In this document: piece after piece, positions 8,286 to 16,985 of the stretch | How positions within the stretch are numbered: position 1 is the stretch's first letter | Layout: each line of letters begins with the position of its first letter | NCBI GenBank assembly: GCA_003566995.1 | Contig: PXBG01000074.1 | Location: forward strand, 24,294-88,293 | Direction of reading: 5' to 3' | Length of the DNA stretch: 64,000 nucleotides | Source: Syntrophobacteraceae bacterium | GTDB taxonomy: Bacteria > Desulfobacterota > Syntrophobacteria > Syntrophobacterales > Syntrophobacteraceae | The notes under the pieces: generated by a model | What the model was told of the DNA's origin: nothing | The model's database searches: none | Seen by the model: the letters and a program-made list of their open reading frames with translations, nothing else | Translations under genes and position numbers: made by a program

Positions 8286-9050
8286 ATGAAAACCATCAGG
8301 ATCATGCCCTGTCTGGACATGAAAAATGGCCGAGTGGTGAAGGGCATCCATTTTGTGGAGCTGAAAGACGCCGGAGATCCCGTGGAAAACGCTGCCTTCT
8401 ACCAAAAGGAGGGAGCCGATGAGCTGGCCATGCTCGACATTGCCGCCACATTGGAAAACCGCAAAACCCGCCTGGAATGGGTGAAGAATGTTTCATCGGT
8501 CATCAGCATTCCCCTCACCATGGGCGGAGGCATTTCCACGCTGCAGGACATGGAAGATGTTTTCGCTGCGGGAGCGAGCAAAGTTTCCATGAACAGCGCG
8601 GCTGTCCGTAACCCAAACCTCATAGACGACGGCGCCAAAGCTTTCGGCGCCGGCAGGATGATCGTGGCTCTCGACGGAAAACGCAATCCCTCCATGCCGT
8701 CGGGATTTGAACTGGTGGTCGCGGGTGGGACCAAGCCCGTTGGCAAGGATGCCGTCATGTGGGCGAAGGAATGCGAACAGAGGGGCGCAGGGGGCATTCT
8801 TCCCACCAGCATGGACGGTGACGGAACCCAGAAAGGCTATGACCTGCAATTCACCCGGGCCATCTCCGAGGCCGTGAACCTGCCTGTCATTGCATCGGGG
8901 GGAGCCGGCAGCCTCGAACACTTTTATGAAGGGGTCGTGCAGGGGGGCGCAGAAATTCTCCTGGCCGCTTCCGTCTTTCATTATCGGACCCTCAGCATTG
9001 GCCAGGTGAAGGAATACCTGAAAGAAAGGGGGCTGACTGTCACGTTGTAA
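8286..9050 (+). CDS. hisF: Imidazole glycerol-phosphate synthase cyclase subunit (variant clade)
   Basis: HisF is the TIM-barrel cyclase that joins PRFAR and ammonia to make IGP and AICAR in histidine synthesis. The 254 residues are normal length. Catalytic aspartates lie in MPCLDMKNGRVVKG (Asp10) and IVALDGK. The phosphate-binding loops (TMGGGI, ASGGAGSLEHF) are present. The sequence has features of a less common HisF subtype: MPCLDM, an inserted PSMPSGFE after the second Asp, and ILPTSMDGDGTQKGYD in place of ILLTSMDRDG. No hisH glutaminase or other his genes adjoin it, though a hisC fragment lies at the far end of the window. AAAGGATTTTTAAAGGA precedes the ATG. Confidence 0.87.
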   Translation: MKTIRIMPCLDMKNGRVVKGIHFVELKDAGDPVENAAFYQKEGADELAMLDIAATLENRKTRLEWVKNVSSVISIPLTMGGGISTLQDMEDVFAAGASKVSMNSAAVRNPNLIDDGAKAFGAGRMIVALDGKRNPSMPSGFELVVAGGTKPVGKDAVMWAKECEQRGAGGILPTSMDGDGTQKGYDLQFTRAISEAVNLPVIASGGAGSLEHFYEGVVQGGAEILLAASVFHYRTLSIGQVKEYLKERGLTVTL

Positions 9051-9148
9051 AATTTCACCTCAAGGCCCTGATGAAGAGCGGCCTTCTCAATGCCCCCTCT
9101 TTCAAATCATTCCCAAACCGGGAGCATGAAGGAAACGGAGGAAGACCA

Positions 9149-9640
9149 GTGTCCATGAAGATATGGGTGGACGCGGATGCCTGCCCGGGCACCGTCAAGG
9201 AATTGATCATTCGCGTGAGCAAGCGGCACAAGATCTTTGTGGTCTTCGTGGCCAACAAGCACATCGGCATTCCCCTGTCCGTTCATATTACGACGGTTCG
9301 ATTGGACAAAGATCCGGAAGCGGTGGACGAACACATCGTCCAGCACGCCCAGGCAGGAGACATGGTCATCACTCAGGACATTCCCCTGGCCTCCCGGCTG
9401 GTCTCCAAAGGAGTGACCGTCATCACGCCCCGCGGCGAACTCCATGCAAAAGAAAGCATTGGAGAACGCCTTTCCCTTCGGAACTTTATGCAGGACATTC
9501 GGGATTCGGGTGGAACCACTCCGGGTCCACCCCCCTTCACGCAAAAGGACAAACAGCGTTTCTCTGACACCTTTGACAGGGAAATCACCAAGTTCCTCAA
9601 AAAGCGATCCATTCAGGATGAAACCTCTCCCCGGCAATAG
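9149..9640 (+). CDS. YaiI/YqxD family protein (DUF188)
   Basis: This is a small cytosolic protein of the YaiI/YqxD family, which has a PIN-like fold. The near-N-terminal signature WVDADACPGTVKELI is diagnostic, and ITQDIPLASRLVSKG and FTQKDKQRF are also typical. GGAGG (9137-9141) is 7 nt before GTG 9149 and 13 nt before ATG 9155. I therefore prefer the GTG, although relatives usually start at the ATG position. The biochemical role of the family is not established. It follows hisF by about 100 bp on the same strand and may be co-transcribed. Confidence 0.88.
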   Translation: MSMKIWVDADACPGTVKELIIRVSKRHKIFVVFVANKHIGIPLSVHITTVRLDKDPEAVDEHIVQHAQAGDMVITQDIPLASRLVSKGVTVITPRGELHAKESIGERLSLRNFMQDIRDSGGTTPGPPPFTQKDKQRFSDTFDREITKFLKKRSIQDETSPRQ

Positions 9641-10119
9641 GGCCGTGCCCTTTCGTACAGTTCCTGGCCCCTGCTGCCAAGCCATTCCCTCAAGAGTCCG
9701 TTTTGCCCATGGCACGCTTTTCAACGGCCCAGGCAGTGCGCATTTTCATTTCCTGGGAGTGGTCATTCCCGGGCGGGAATCCGCGGTGTGCATCACCAGG
9801 ATTATTGTGGGAAAACACCTTGAGTTTAAGAATGATGATGATTAAAAATATTGTATGCGAAAATTGCGTTCCAGCATGCAAGTTTACACTGAGCGAACAA
9901 CGCATTTCTGAGGGACCTGAAAAACACATGCTCCTGTCAGGAAACAGAGAATTGCCGTCTTAAATGTCTGGGGAAACAGAACGTGAACCCGGGAGAGCTC
10001 ACCCAATGAAGGTGTGCTTTCAAGGAACCTGAATGGGGTGTCAATCATTTTTCACCGGAACATGCGGCCCGGTGAAGGAAATCCATCAAACCTTTCAACT
10101 TTCAAAATGAGGAGTCACC
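9641..10119. other. Intergenic region before sodB, no gene seen
   Basis: Nothing in these 479 bp looks like a protein. It becomes AT-rich around 9825-9870, which suits a promoter, but I cannot fix one. The only clear structure is a hairpin at 10051-10076, described separately. Confidence 0.5.
10051..10076 (+). promoter_or_regulatory. Inverted repeat upstream of sodB
   Basis: TTCACCGG (10051-10058) and CCGGTGAA (10069-10076) form a perfect 8-bp inverted repeat with a 10-nt spacer, ending 43 nt before the sodB start. It could be a regulator-binding palindrome or a 5'-UTR hairpin. Confidence 0.4.
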
Positions 10120-10713
10120 ATGGCCATCACACTTCCCGAACTGCCTTATGCCAAGGACGCGCTTGAACCTTTCATCAGCTCGAAAACCCTCGAGTTTCAC
10201 CATGGAAAACATCACAAGACTTATGTGGACAATGGAAACAAGCTCATCGAGGGAACGGATCTGGCCAACCTTCCATTGGAAGACATCATCAAAAAAGTCG
10301 CAGGAGATCCGGCCAAGACCGGAATCTTCAACAATACAGCACAAGTATGGAATCATTCATTTTATTGGAAATGCATGAAACCCAACGGGGGAGGTCCGCC
10401 CACGGGGGGCATTGCGGACAAAATCAAGGCGGATTTCGGAAGTTACGAAAAATTTGTGGAAGAATTTAAAAACGCGGGAGCCACTCAGTTTGGCAGCGGC
10501 TGGGCCTGGCTCGTGGTGGATGGGGGCAAATTGAAAGTGACCAAGACCCCCAACGCCGAAACCCCCATCACCCAGGGACTGAAACCCCTCCTCGTGGTGG
10601 ATGTGTGGGAACATGCCTATTATCTAGACTACCAAAACCGGCGTCCCGACTACCTGGCCACCTTTGTGGACAAGCTGATCAACTGGGATTTTGTGAACTC
10701 CTGCCTCGTATGA
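10120..10713 (+). CDS. sodB: Superoxide dismutase [Fe]
   Basis: This cytosolic Fe-SOD dismutates superoxide. At 197 residues it is full length. The metal ligands are His in EFHHGKHHKTYV, His in NHSFYW, and Asp and His in DVWEHAYYLDYQ. The AQVWNH Gln is typical of the iron type. Other signatures are FGSGWAWLV and NRRPDYL. GAGGAG precedes the ATG. It has no co-directional partner gene and is followed by an inverted-repeat terminator, so it is probably monocistronic. In a strict anaerobe its likely role is survival during oxygen exposure. Confidence 0.96.
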   Translation: MAITLPELPYAKDALEPFISSKTLEFHHGKHHKTYVDNGNKLIEGTDLANLPLEDIIKKVAGDPAKTGIFNNTAQVWNHSFYWKCMKPNGGGPPTGGIADKIKADFGSYEKFVEEFKNAGATQFGSGWAWLVVDGGKLKVTKTPNAETPITQGLKPLLVVDVWEHAYYLDYQNRRPDYLATFVDKLINWDFVNSCLV

Positions 10714-10766
10714 CCCACGGCATTCCTGAGCCGCCTGGACACGTATTTCAGCCACTGACACAGCAA

Positions 10767-10823
10767 ACACCCCCTTGAGCGAAAGCCTTCATTGCCTGCA
10801 GTCGCCACTCCTCAAGGGGGTGT
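10767..10823 (+). terminator. Inverted repeat downstream of sodB
   Basis: ACACCCCCTTGAG (10767-10779) and CTCAAGGGGGTGT (10811-10823) are perfect 13-bp complements separated by 31 nt. They lie between the convergent ends of sodB and the next gene. No long T-run follows, so this may be a bidirectional stop or an RNA-protecting hairpin. Confidence 0.5.
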
Positions 10824-10861
10824 GCGCTTTCGTGGGAAGAGCGGCAGTCCCGGATCCACCT

Positions 10862-11590
10862 TCAACCGGGATACACATTCCCCGTTTCGAGGATGCACCA
10901 GCCGTTTCGCGTCTTTCCCAGCAGGAGGTTGACCTGCCAGCCCTGGCGGCAATGGTCGGTGATATCCCTTGGAACCCTCACTTCCACAAGCCCAGAAGCA
11001 CTGGTTCCCGAGAGGAGCAGGGTTCCGGGCTGAATTTTTTCGATGGTGAAATAGTCGTCCAGTTCGGCAGTCCAATGCCTGGGGGCATGATTCTGAGCAT
11101 ACTCATAAAAGAGCCTGGCCAGTCTTTCCGCTGCGGGCAGTTCTCTCGCTGCTTCCGTGGCGACTCGAGTCGCGCGGGCAGCCTGTTCCTTGTCCACATA
11201 TTCGCGCTCTTCAAGCCAGCGTATGAGCTTTTTCGTGACCGTTCCCGTCGCCTGAAGGAGCGCTTCCGACGCCAGGACCTTTCGAATCATGAAATAGTTC
11301 AAAAAACCATTGAGTGAAGGAAGAATCTTGTCCGGCCCGAAAATGACGCAGAACTCCAGGTTCCGCTGGAAGTAGAACCTTTCATAGAGGGCGATGTCGG
11401 AAGAATTGTCCAAATCGTGGTAGCCATAGCAGTTCAAACAGTGGCGCATCAGCCCCACCACTTCTTCATAACGGTGATAAGTCCTGGTCTTCAGACGCTT
11501 TTGCTGCTCTCTCAAAAACTCCGTGAAGACCCCTTCTATGCTGTGTTCTGCAACCTGGGGAAAAGTCAGGACCTTACTGCTGTTTTTCAT
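10862..11590 (-). CDS. Conserved protein with N-terminal SAM-like (integrase-type) helical segment, function unknown
   Basis: I do not recognise a function. The protein has about 242 residues. I chose ATG 11590; in-frame GTG codons lie at 11599 and 11596. The N-terminal third (FTEFLREQQKRLKTRTYHRY, VVGLMRHCLNCYGY) resembles the helical core-binding domain of tyrosine recombinases, but no catalytic recombinase domain follows. The middle is Ala/Glu-rich helix. The C-terminal 70 residues (TIEKIQPGTLLLSGT, VEVRVPRDITDHCRQGW) look like a small beta barrel. It lies downstream of the zinc-ribbon gene and the trp operon on the same strand. Confidence 0.6.
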   Translation of the reverse strand: MKNSSKVLTFPQVAEHSIEGVFTEFLREQQKRLKTRTYHRYEEVVGLMRHCLNCYGYHDLDNSSDIALYERFYFQRNLEFCVIFGPDKILPSLNGFLNYFMIRKVLASEALLQATGTVTKKLIRWLEEREYVDKEQAARATRVATEAARELPAAERLARLFYEYAQNHAPRHWTAELDDYFTIEKIQPGTLLLSGTSASGLVEVRVPRDITDHCRQGWQVNLLLGKTRNGWCILETGNVYPG

Positions 11591-11637
11591 CTTCACCACT
11601 CACAAGAATTTTTCACCCCATCAGGATTTCGAACCAT

Positions 11638-11952
11638 TCATGCCCGGTGACCACAACGCGGACAAAAATTAAATGTGGATTCCAGGGGAAAACCACAGTG
11701 AGCGCACTTCTCCCCGGGTTTCTCCTCCACATGCGGCGAGTAAGGTTCATGGGGAGAACTGGCCGCACCACAATGGTCGCACATGAGAACCGGCTGGCCC
11801 CTGCGCAGGGGAAAAACAGGCACGAAAAAGAGACTCACGTAATCGTCAACACGTTTCAGACGGGCCTGCGCCAAACCACAATGGGGGCAAAGCCTCGGGG
11901 TATGGTCCAATGTGACCGTCTTCGGCTGAATGCCACCGATGAACAAAAACAT
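11638..11952 (-). CDS. Zinc-ribbon protein
   Basis: This is a small protein of about 104 residues starting MFLFIGGIQPKT. GGGGTGG lies just before the ATG at 11952; a longer form from 11970 is possible. Four CxxC pairs are visible, forming two zinc ribbons: CPHCG with CDHCG, and CAHCG with CPRCG at the C-terminus. The segment between the first two (YVSLFFVPVFPLRRG) is hydrophobic and may sit on the membrane. Similar proteins are conserved but uncharacterised. Confidence 0.75.
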   Translation of the reverse strand: MFLFIGGIQPKTVTLDHTPRLCPHCGLAQARLKRVDDYVSLFFVPVFPLRRGQPVLMCDHCGAASSPHEPYSPHVEEKPGEKCAHCGFPLESTFNFCPRCGHRA

Positions 11953-12137
11953 GGTCCACCCCTGCTCCATTCATTTTCAGGATGCGCACCACTCATTTCT
12001 CATGTGACAACCCTTATGCCACGCATCCCGCCCTCAACCAGAACGCAGTTTAATCTCACCATCTTTTTAATGCAAACTCGCCGCCAAACAAAGACATTTT
12101 TGTCACATATTTGAATGTGGAAAACTTTTTCGGGAAG

Positions 12138-12160
12138 CAAGATGCCTCTTGGCACCCTTG
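12138..12160 (-). terminator. Weak hairpin after trpF
   Basis: CAAGATGCC and GGCACCCTTG form an imperfect stem with a 4-nt loop just beyond the trpF stop. No strong T-run follows on the minus strand, so termination may be partial. Confidence 0.35.
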
Positions 12161-12163
12161 AAG

Positions 12164-12862
12164 CTAAAAAATTTTTTTCAGCCGTCCAGGACTCTGAACG
12201 GCAAAAACCGCTTCCAGAAAGTCCTTCACCTTGTCCAGGTCCTTTTTTCCAGGCGCCCCTTCCACCCCCGAACTCACATCCACTCCATCGGGCAAGGCCT
12301 GCGCCATGGCGGTGGAGACATTTTCGGCACTGAGTCCTCCAGCAAGAAGAATGGGCCGTCCCCTGTCAGCTTTTTTGACCATGGCCCAATCCCATGTGAG
12401 CGCATTTCCTCCGGGCAGGGCGCCTCCCGAAGCCTCCACGAGGAAAGCTGCCGGATCGTACAGGTGTGTCCCCTGAAGATCGGGTTCAGCATTCACAAAC
12501 AAGGTTTTGATCACCTTGACACCCCTCTCCTGCAGCCGATCCACCAGGTGAGGGGGCTCTCTCCCATGAAGCTGAACAAAGTTGATTCCGCAAATGGAAA
12601 CCCTTCGCATGATGCCGGCAAAATCCTCATTCACAAAAACCCCAACCCGCCCCAACCCTTCAGGGAGAGCGCTGAAAATCTTCCGGGCCGTTCGATCGTC
12701 CACGAACCTCGGACTTTTGGGGTAGAAGACGCAACCGATGGCATGTGCTCCCATTTGCACACAGCTTCGGGCCTCCTCCGCGCGGGTGAGTCCGCAAATC
12801 TTGACCTGCACTCTTTCCTGGAGACCGTTCACAGACCTTTTCTCCTTCATAACGTCATCCAT
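12164..12862 (-). CDS. trpF: Phosphoribosylanthranilate isomerase
   Basis: TrpF isomerises PRA to CdRP in tryptophan synthesis. The TIM-barrel signatures are VKICGLTRAEEA with the catalytic Cys, GVFVNED, FVQLHG, LAGGLSAENV with its phosphate loop, and GVDVSSGVEGAPGKKD. At 232 residues it is slightly long because of about 18 N-terminal residues (MDDVMKEKRSVNGLQERV); an internal ATG at residue 5 is possible. It begins 21 nt after trpC and is the last trp gene of the operon. trpB and trpA do not follow. Confidence 0.95.
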   Translation of the reverse strand: MDDVMKEKRSVNGLQERVQVKICGLTRAEEARSCVQMGAHAIGCVFYPKSPRFVDDRTARKIFSALPEGLGRVGVFVNEDFAGIMRRVSICGINFVQLHGREPPHLVDRLQERGVKVIKTLFVNAEPDLQGTHLYDPAAFLVEASGGALPGGNALTWDWAMVKKADRGRPILLAGGLSAENVSTAMAQALPDGVDVSSGVEGAPGKKDLDKVKDFLEAVFAVQSPGRLKKIF

Positions 12863-12883
12863 GACAAAAAGATCCGCCAGGAG

Positions 12884-13684
12884 TCAGCTCTTGAGGGCGG
12901 GGGCCAGCAATGTTTTCAGGTGCTGCTCCGGATTGGCGGCCTTCACCAGGCTTTCCCCGATGAGAAAATTGAAAATGCCCGCCTCCATCAAAACTTCCAT
13001 CTGTTCCCGTCCATGAATGCCGCTTTCTGCCACGGCAACGTGATCTTTTCCAAACAGCCCCGCCAGTTCCACAGACCTTCCTATGTCCGTGTGAAAAGTG
13101 GCCAGGTCCCGGTTGTTGATGCCGATCAACCTTGCCCCCGCGGCGGCTGCTTCATGCCACTCCTCTTCCGTGTGGACTTCCACCAGGGCATCGAGGCCCA
13201 CTTCCGCGGAGAGTTCCAGGAGTTCCTGAAGGAGCCTGGGGGACAGGGCTCTCACGATGAGCAAAATGGCATCTGCGCCCATGACTGCGGTTTCCAGGAC
13301 CTGATAGGGTGTCACGATGAAGTCCTTGCGCAGAACAGGCAAGAGGACGGCACGGCGAACAGCCTTCAGATCGAGAGCGCTTCCATGGAAAAAGGTTTCA
13401 TCGGTGAGAACGGAAATGGCCGAAGCACCACCCCTTTCATACATGATCGCCTGGGACTCGGCGTCCAGGCCTGGCCTCATGAGCCCACGGGAGGGCGAGC
13501 CCCTTTTGATCTCCGCGATGATGTTGGCGCCACCGGACCCGGGTGTAGAAAGAGCCTTCAAAAGGGATCGGCCCTCTTTCTTCTCCCGGGCACGCTCCCG
13601 CATATCCCTCTCTGGCACCCTGGAGCGGGCAAGATCCACTTCCTCTCTCTTTTTTTCCAGAATGCGGTTCAATACATCGGCCAT
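12884..13684 (-). CDS. trpC: Indole-3-glycerol phosphate synthase
   Basis: TrpC closes the indole ring, converting CdRP to IGP. The start is taken at ATG 13684 (MADVLNRILEKKREEV), preceded by AAGGAAAGG; an in-frame TTG lies two codons upstream. Signatures include IIAEIKRGSPSRG with the catalytic Lys, SVLTDETFFHGS, VLRKDFIV with the second Lys, GINNRDL, VAESGIHG and FLIGESL. It lies 42 bp downstream of trpD and is a separate gene, not fused to trpF as in enterobacteria. Confidence 0.96.
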   Translation of the reverse strand: MADVLNRILEKKREEVDLARSRVPERDMRERAREKKEGRSLLKALSTPGSGGANIIAEIKRGSPSRGLMRPGLDAESQAIMYERGGASAISVLTDETFFHGSALDLKAVRRAVLLPVLRKDFIVTPYQVLETAVMGADAILLIVRALSPRLLQELLELSAEVGLDALVEVHTEEEWHEAAAAGARLIGINNRDLATFHTDIGRSVELAGLFGKDHVAVAESGIHGREQMEVLMEAGIFNFLIGESLVKAANPEQHLKTLLAPALKS

Positions 13685-13726
13685 GACCAACCTTTCCTTT
13701 TCCCGTTTGTTTTTCCAAGGGGTGAA

Positions 13727-14746
13727 TCATGCGGCGTTTTCCTGGGTGAAACGCACGAGCGCTTCCAGTTTCCGGGCCGCAGCGCCTTCATCGATGGAAA
13801 ACTGGGCCTGAGAAATACCCTCCTGAAAATCTTCAGCCACTCCTGCAGCCACCAGGGCAGCAGCGGCATTCACCACAACCACATCTCTTCCGCCACTCTT
13901 TTGCCCTTCCAGTATGTGCCGGGTGATTTCCACATTCCGCTTCACATCGCCTCCCTCCAGCTCCTCCCTGGCGGCCGTTCGGCCCGTCAGTTGCCCGGGA
14001 GTCAGATCATAAGTGCGAATGGCCCCTTTGTTGAGTTCCGTGATGCGGGTGGGGGCACACACCGTGATCTCATCCAGACCGTCATGCCCATGAACCACAA
14101 AAGCCCTTCTGACTCCCAGCAACTGGAGAGCCTGGGCAAACATTTCCGTGAGTTCGGGAGCGTAGACCCCCAGAACCTGGCAGTTGGCTCCTGCAGGATT
14201 GGTGAGGGGGCCCAGCATGTTGAAGATGGATCGAATGGCCACTTCTTTGCGGGCCCTGGCTGCATGCCTCATGGCCCCGTGAAAAACGGGGGCAAACAGA
14301 AAACCGATGCCCAACTCCTGAATGGCTTCCTCCGCCACTTCCGGTTCCACGTCCAGCCGGACCCCCAGCGCTTCCAGCAGGTCTGCACTGCCACACTGGC
14401 TGGACACGGAACGATTGCCGTGCTTGGCGACGGTCACACCGCACCCCGCCACCACGAAGGCGGCCGTGGTGGAAATGTTGAAGGTTTTGGACCCGCTTCC
14501 TCCCGTGCCGCAAGTGTCCACCACGGTGTCGGCAGTCACCTGTATGCGCGCCGCCTTGCGCCGCATGGCCCTGGCCGCTCCCGCCAATTCAGCGAAGGTT
14601 TCCCCCTTTGTGGCGAGGGCAGCCATGAATGCACCGATTTGAGCATCGGTCACTTGTCCCGCCATGATCAGGGACATGATCTGGGCCATTTCACTCTCGT
14701 CAAGATCCTGCCGAGAAATGATTTTTCTCAATCCCTCCTGAATCAT
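13727..14746 (-). CDS. trpD: Anthranilate phosphoribosyltransferase
   Basis: TrpD transfers phosphoribose from PRPP to anthranilate. The 339 residues are full length. The pyrophosphate loop CGTGGSGSKTFNIST, KHGNRSVSSQCGSADLLEA and the metal-binding DE in HDGLDEI are all visible, and RSIFNMLGPLTNPA is typical. The ATG overlaps the trpG stop by 4 nt, so trpG and trpD are coupled but not fused. Confidence 0.97.
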   Translation of the reverse strand: MIQEGLRKIISRQDLDESEMAQIMSLIMAGQVTDAQIGAFMAALATKGETFAELAGAARAMRRKAARIQVTADTVVDTCGTGGSGSKTFNISTTAAFVVAGCGVTVAKHGNRSVSSQCGSADLLEALGVRLDVEPEVAEEAIQELGIGFLFAPVFHGAMRHAARARKEVAIRSIFNMLGPLTNPAGANCQVLGVYAPELTEMFAQALQLLGVRRAFVVHGHDGLDEITVCAPTRITELNKGAIRTYDLTPGQLTGRTAAREELEGGDVKRNVEITRHILEGQKSGGRDVVVVNAAAALVAAGVAEDFQEGISQAQFSIDEGAAARKLEALVRFTQENAA

Positions 14747-15333
14747 TGATTATCCCTCTCAGTGTTCTTTGTCTTTGCGAGAAAATTTCTCAAAATGCGC
14801 TTCCCCACAGGGGTCATGATGGATTCGGGGTGAAACTGAATGCCCTCCGTGGGGTGCTCCCTGTGACGAATGCCCATCACCTGCCCTTTTTCTGATTCGG
14901 CGGTGATTTCAAGACACGTGGGCAGCCCTTCCCTGGCTACCGCGAGGGAATGATACCTCATGGCCTGAAAGGGATTGGGTATTCCACGGTAGATGCTCAG
15001 GCCATCCGTTGTCACAGTGGACACCTTGCCGTGCATGAGCTCTTGCGATCTCACCACTTTTCCCCCAAACGCCACCGCGATCGCCTGGTGACCGAGGCAA
15101 ACACCCAGCAAGGGAGCTTTTCCCGAAAAAGCCTGGACAAGAGGAACGGAAATGCCCGCATCTTCCGGCCGCCCCGGTCCCGGGGAAATGACGATGCCCC
15201 GGGGATTCAGATCCAGTATCTGCTCCACCGTGACGCGGTCGTTTCGTATGACTTCCACTTCCGCTCCGAGCATTCTCAGATATTGATAGAGATTGTAGGT
15301 GAACGAATCATAGTTATCGAGCATCACAATCAT
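14743..15333 (-). CDS. trpG: Anthranilate synthase glutaminase subunit
   Basis: This class I glutamine amidotransferase supplies ammonia to TrpE. It has 196 residues. The catalytic Cys lies in LLGVCLGHQAIA, the His and Glu in GIQFHPESIMT, and the oxyanion glycines in SPGPGRPEDAG. The N-terminal MIVMLDNYDSFTYNLYQYL is typical. Such subunits can also serve 4-amino-4-deoxychorismate synthase. It lies between trpE (138 bp upstream) and trpD. Confidence 0.96.
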   Translation of the reverse strand: MIVMLDNYDSFTYNLYQYLRMLGAEVEVIRNDRVTVEQILDLNPRGIVISPGPGRPEDAGISVPLVQAFSGKAPLLGVCLGHQAIAVAFGGKVVRSQELMHGKVSTVTTDGLSIYRGIPNPFQAMRYHSLAVAREGLPTCLEITAESEKGQVMGIRHREHPTEGIQFHPESIMTPVGKRILRNFLAKTKNTERDNQ

Positions 15334-15471
15334 GGCTCACTCTCCCGCTCGCGTGTTTTTGCCAACTTTGTTCTTTTAAAATGAGGAGAAAAGGTTTCCA
15401 AAAACACACATCCACCCTTGCCCCCAAGGTTCAACGCCCCGGCCTTTGGTGAACAGCATTCAGGGCCATCA

Positions 15472-16950
15472 TCAGTCATTGGCCGCGATGAGTTGCAGGG
15501 CGCGCTCAATGGCCATGGCCTTGCTCACGGTTTCCTGGCGCTCCCTCTCGGGATCGGAATCGGCAACGATGCCCGCCCCGGCCCTCACCGTCAGCGTTCC
15601 CTCCTCGATGCAGGCTGTGCGAATGGTGATGGCCAGGTCCATGTTCCCCGTGAAGGACACATAGCCGATGGCCCCTCCATAGGGACCGCGGGGCTCCTGT
15701 TCCTGTTCGGCGATGATCTCCATGGCCCGGACTTTGGGGGCTCCCGACAAAGTTCCTGCGGGAAATGTGGCCCGAAGGAGGTCCCAGGCATCGGCTCCTT
15801 CCTGCAAGTCACAGTTGATGTTGGAAACCAGGTGCATGACGTGGGAATAGCGCTCGACGATCATCAGGTCTGTCACCTGAACGGTTCCCACTTCAGCCAC
15901 GCGTCCCAGATCGTTTCTTCCCAGATCCACGAGCATGAGGTGCTCCGCCCTTTCCTTGGGATCCTGCAAAAGTTCATCCGCCAGCTGGCGGTCCTCCTGT
16001 TCCGTCTTGCCCCTGGGACGGGTGCCGGCGATGGGCCTGAGGGTGGCCACGCCGTTTTCCAGACGCACCATGGTCTCCGGGGAGGAACCCACCAGAAGCG
16101 TCTCACCCAGGTGCAAAAAATACATGTAGGGAGAAGGGTTGATGTAGCGCTGGGCGCGATAGAGCATCCAGGGATCGGGAGCGGGAGAGGAGATGAAAGG
16201 CTGGGAGACCACAGCCTGAATGATGTCGCCCGCGGCGATGTGCTCCTTGATGCGCTTCACCTTGGACCGGAACCCTTCAGGTGAAACCCTGGTTTCAAGA
16301 GCGACATTGCCCGCGAAAGCCACGCCCTTTTGTTTTGAAGGGCCGCTGAGAATGGTCTCCATTTGCCGCAGCGAAAGGGAGGCTTCTTCGTGCGCCTCCT
16401 CGGGGGTCATTCCGTTGTTGATGAAGGCATAGGCCACGAGGGTGAGTGTGTGGCGGATATTGTCAAAGATGTAGAGCTGCTCGGGCACGATGAAGTGAGC
16501 CATGAGAGCGCCGGGGGGACAGGAGTTGGGAATGGCCTCGAAAAAGGACACCGATTCGTAGTTGAAATACCCCACCATTCCACCCCAGAACCGAGGCAGG
16601 CCGGGAAGACTGACGGGTTTATACTGCGCCATGATGGACCGAAGCACCAGCATGGGGTCACCCCCGTGAAGAATCTCCTTCTCGGCTTCCCCCTCTCGCA
16701 CCGTGACCCGGTCCTGGTAAACCCTGATGTCGCAGCGGGAGGAAAAGCCAAGAAAACTGTAGCGTCCCCAGCGTTCCCCGCCCTCCACGCTTTCCAGCAG
16801 GAAAAGAGGACCTTTGCCGTCATAGATTTTTGCCAGGGCGGAAAGGGGTGTCTCGGTGTCCGCCAGGATTTCCTCGCAGATGGGAATGAGGTTTCCTCGT
16901 TTTGCCAGATCTTGCATTTCCGACTTGAGGGGAAAAGAGGCGAGTTTCAT
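15472..16950 (-). CDS. trpE: Anthranilate synthase component I
   Basis: TrpE aminates chorismate to anthranilate with ammonia from TrpG. I placed the start at ATG 16950, with AAAGGA 10 nt upstream, giving 492 residues; the longer in-frame extension runs into the aroF 3' end. The tryptophan feedback-binding element LLESVEGGERWGRYSFLG is intact, so allosteric inhibition is expected. Catalytic blocks include GTRPRGKTEQED, LVDLGRNDLGRV, HLVSNI, FPAGTLSGAPKVRAMEII and GGAIGYVSF. It lies 35 bp after aroF in the attenuated operon. Confidence 0.96.
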   Translation of the reverse strand: MKLASFPLKSEMQDLAKRGNLIPICEEILADTETPLSALAKIYDGKGPLFLLESVEGGERWGRYSFLGFSSRCDIRVYQDRVTVREGEAEKEILHGGDPMLVLRSIMAQYKPVSLPGLPRFWGGMVGYFNYESVSFFEAIPNSCPPGALMAHFIVPEQLYIFDNIRHTLTLVAYAFINNGMTPEEAHEEASLSLRQMETILSGPSKQKGVAFAGNVALETRVSPEGFRSKVKRIKEHIAAGDIIQAVVSQPFISSPAPDPWMLYRAQRYINPSPYMYFLHLGETLLVGSSPETMVRLENGVATLRPIAGTRPRGKTEQEDRQLADELLQDPKERAEHLMLVDLGRNDLGRVAEVGTVQVTDLMIVERYSHVMHLVSNINCDLQEGADAWDLLRATFPAGTLSGAPKVRAMEIIAEQEQEPRGPYGGAIGYVSFTGNMDLAITIRTACIEEGTLTVRAGAGIVADSDPERERQETVSKAMAIERALQLIAAND

Positions 16951-16985
16951 GCCGTGATTTCCTTTTAGCAGGGCAACGGAGGGAT

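Noticed and set aside
9703..9963. A short open frame between the DUF188 gene and sodB
   Set aside because: No Shine-Dalgarno, irregular composition and no family resemblance.
10862..11590. Tyrosine recombinase or integrase
   Set aside because: Only the N-terminal helical segment resembles one; no R-H-R-Y catalytic residues follow and there are no attachment repeats.
12149..14749. An 866-codon open frame on the plus strand opposite trpF, trpC and trpD
   Set aside because: It spans three real genes and their spacers in antisense and has a low-complexity His/Gly-rich composition.
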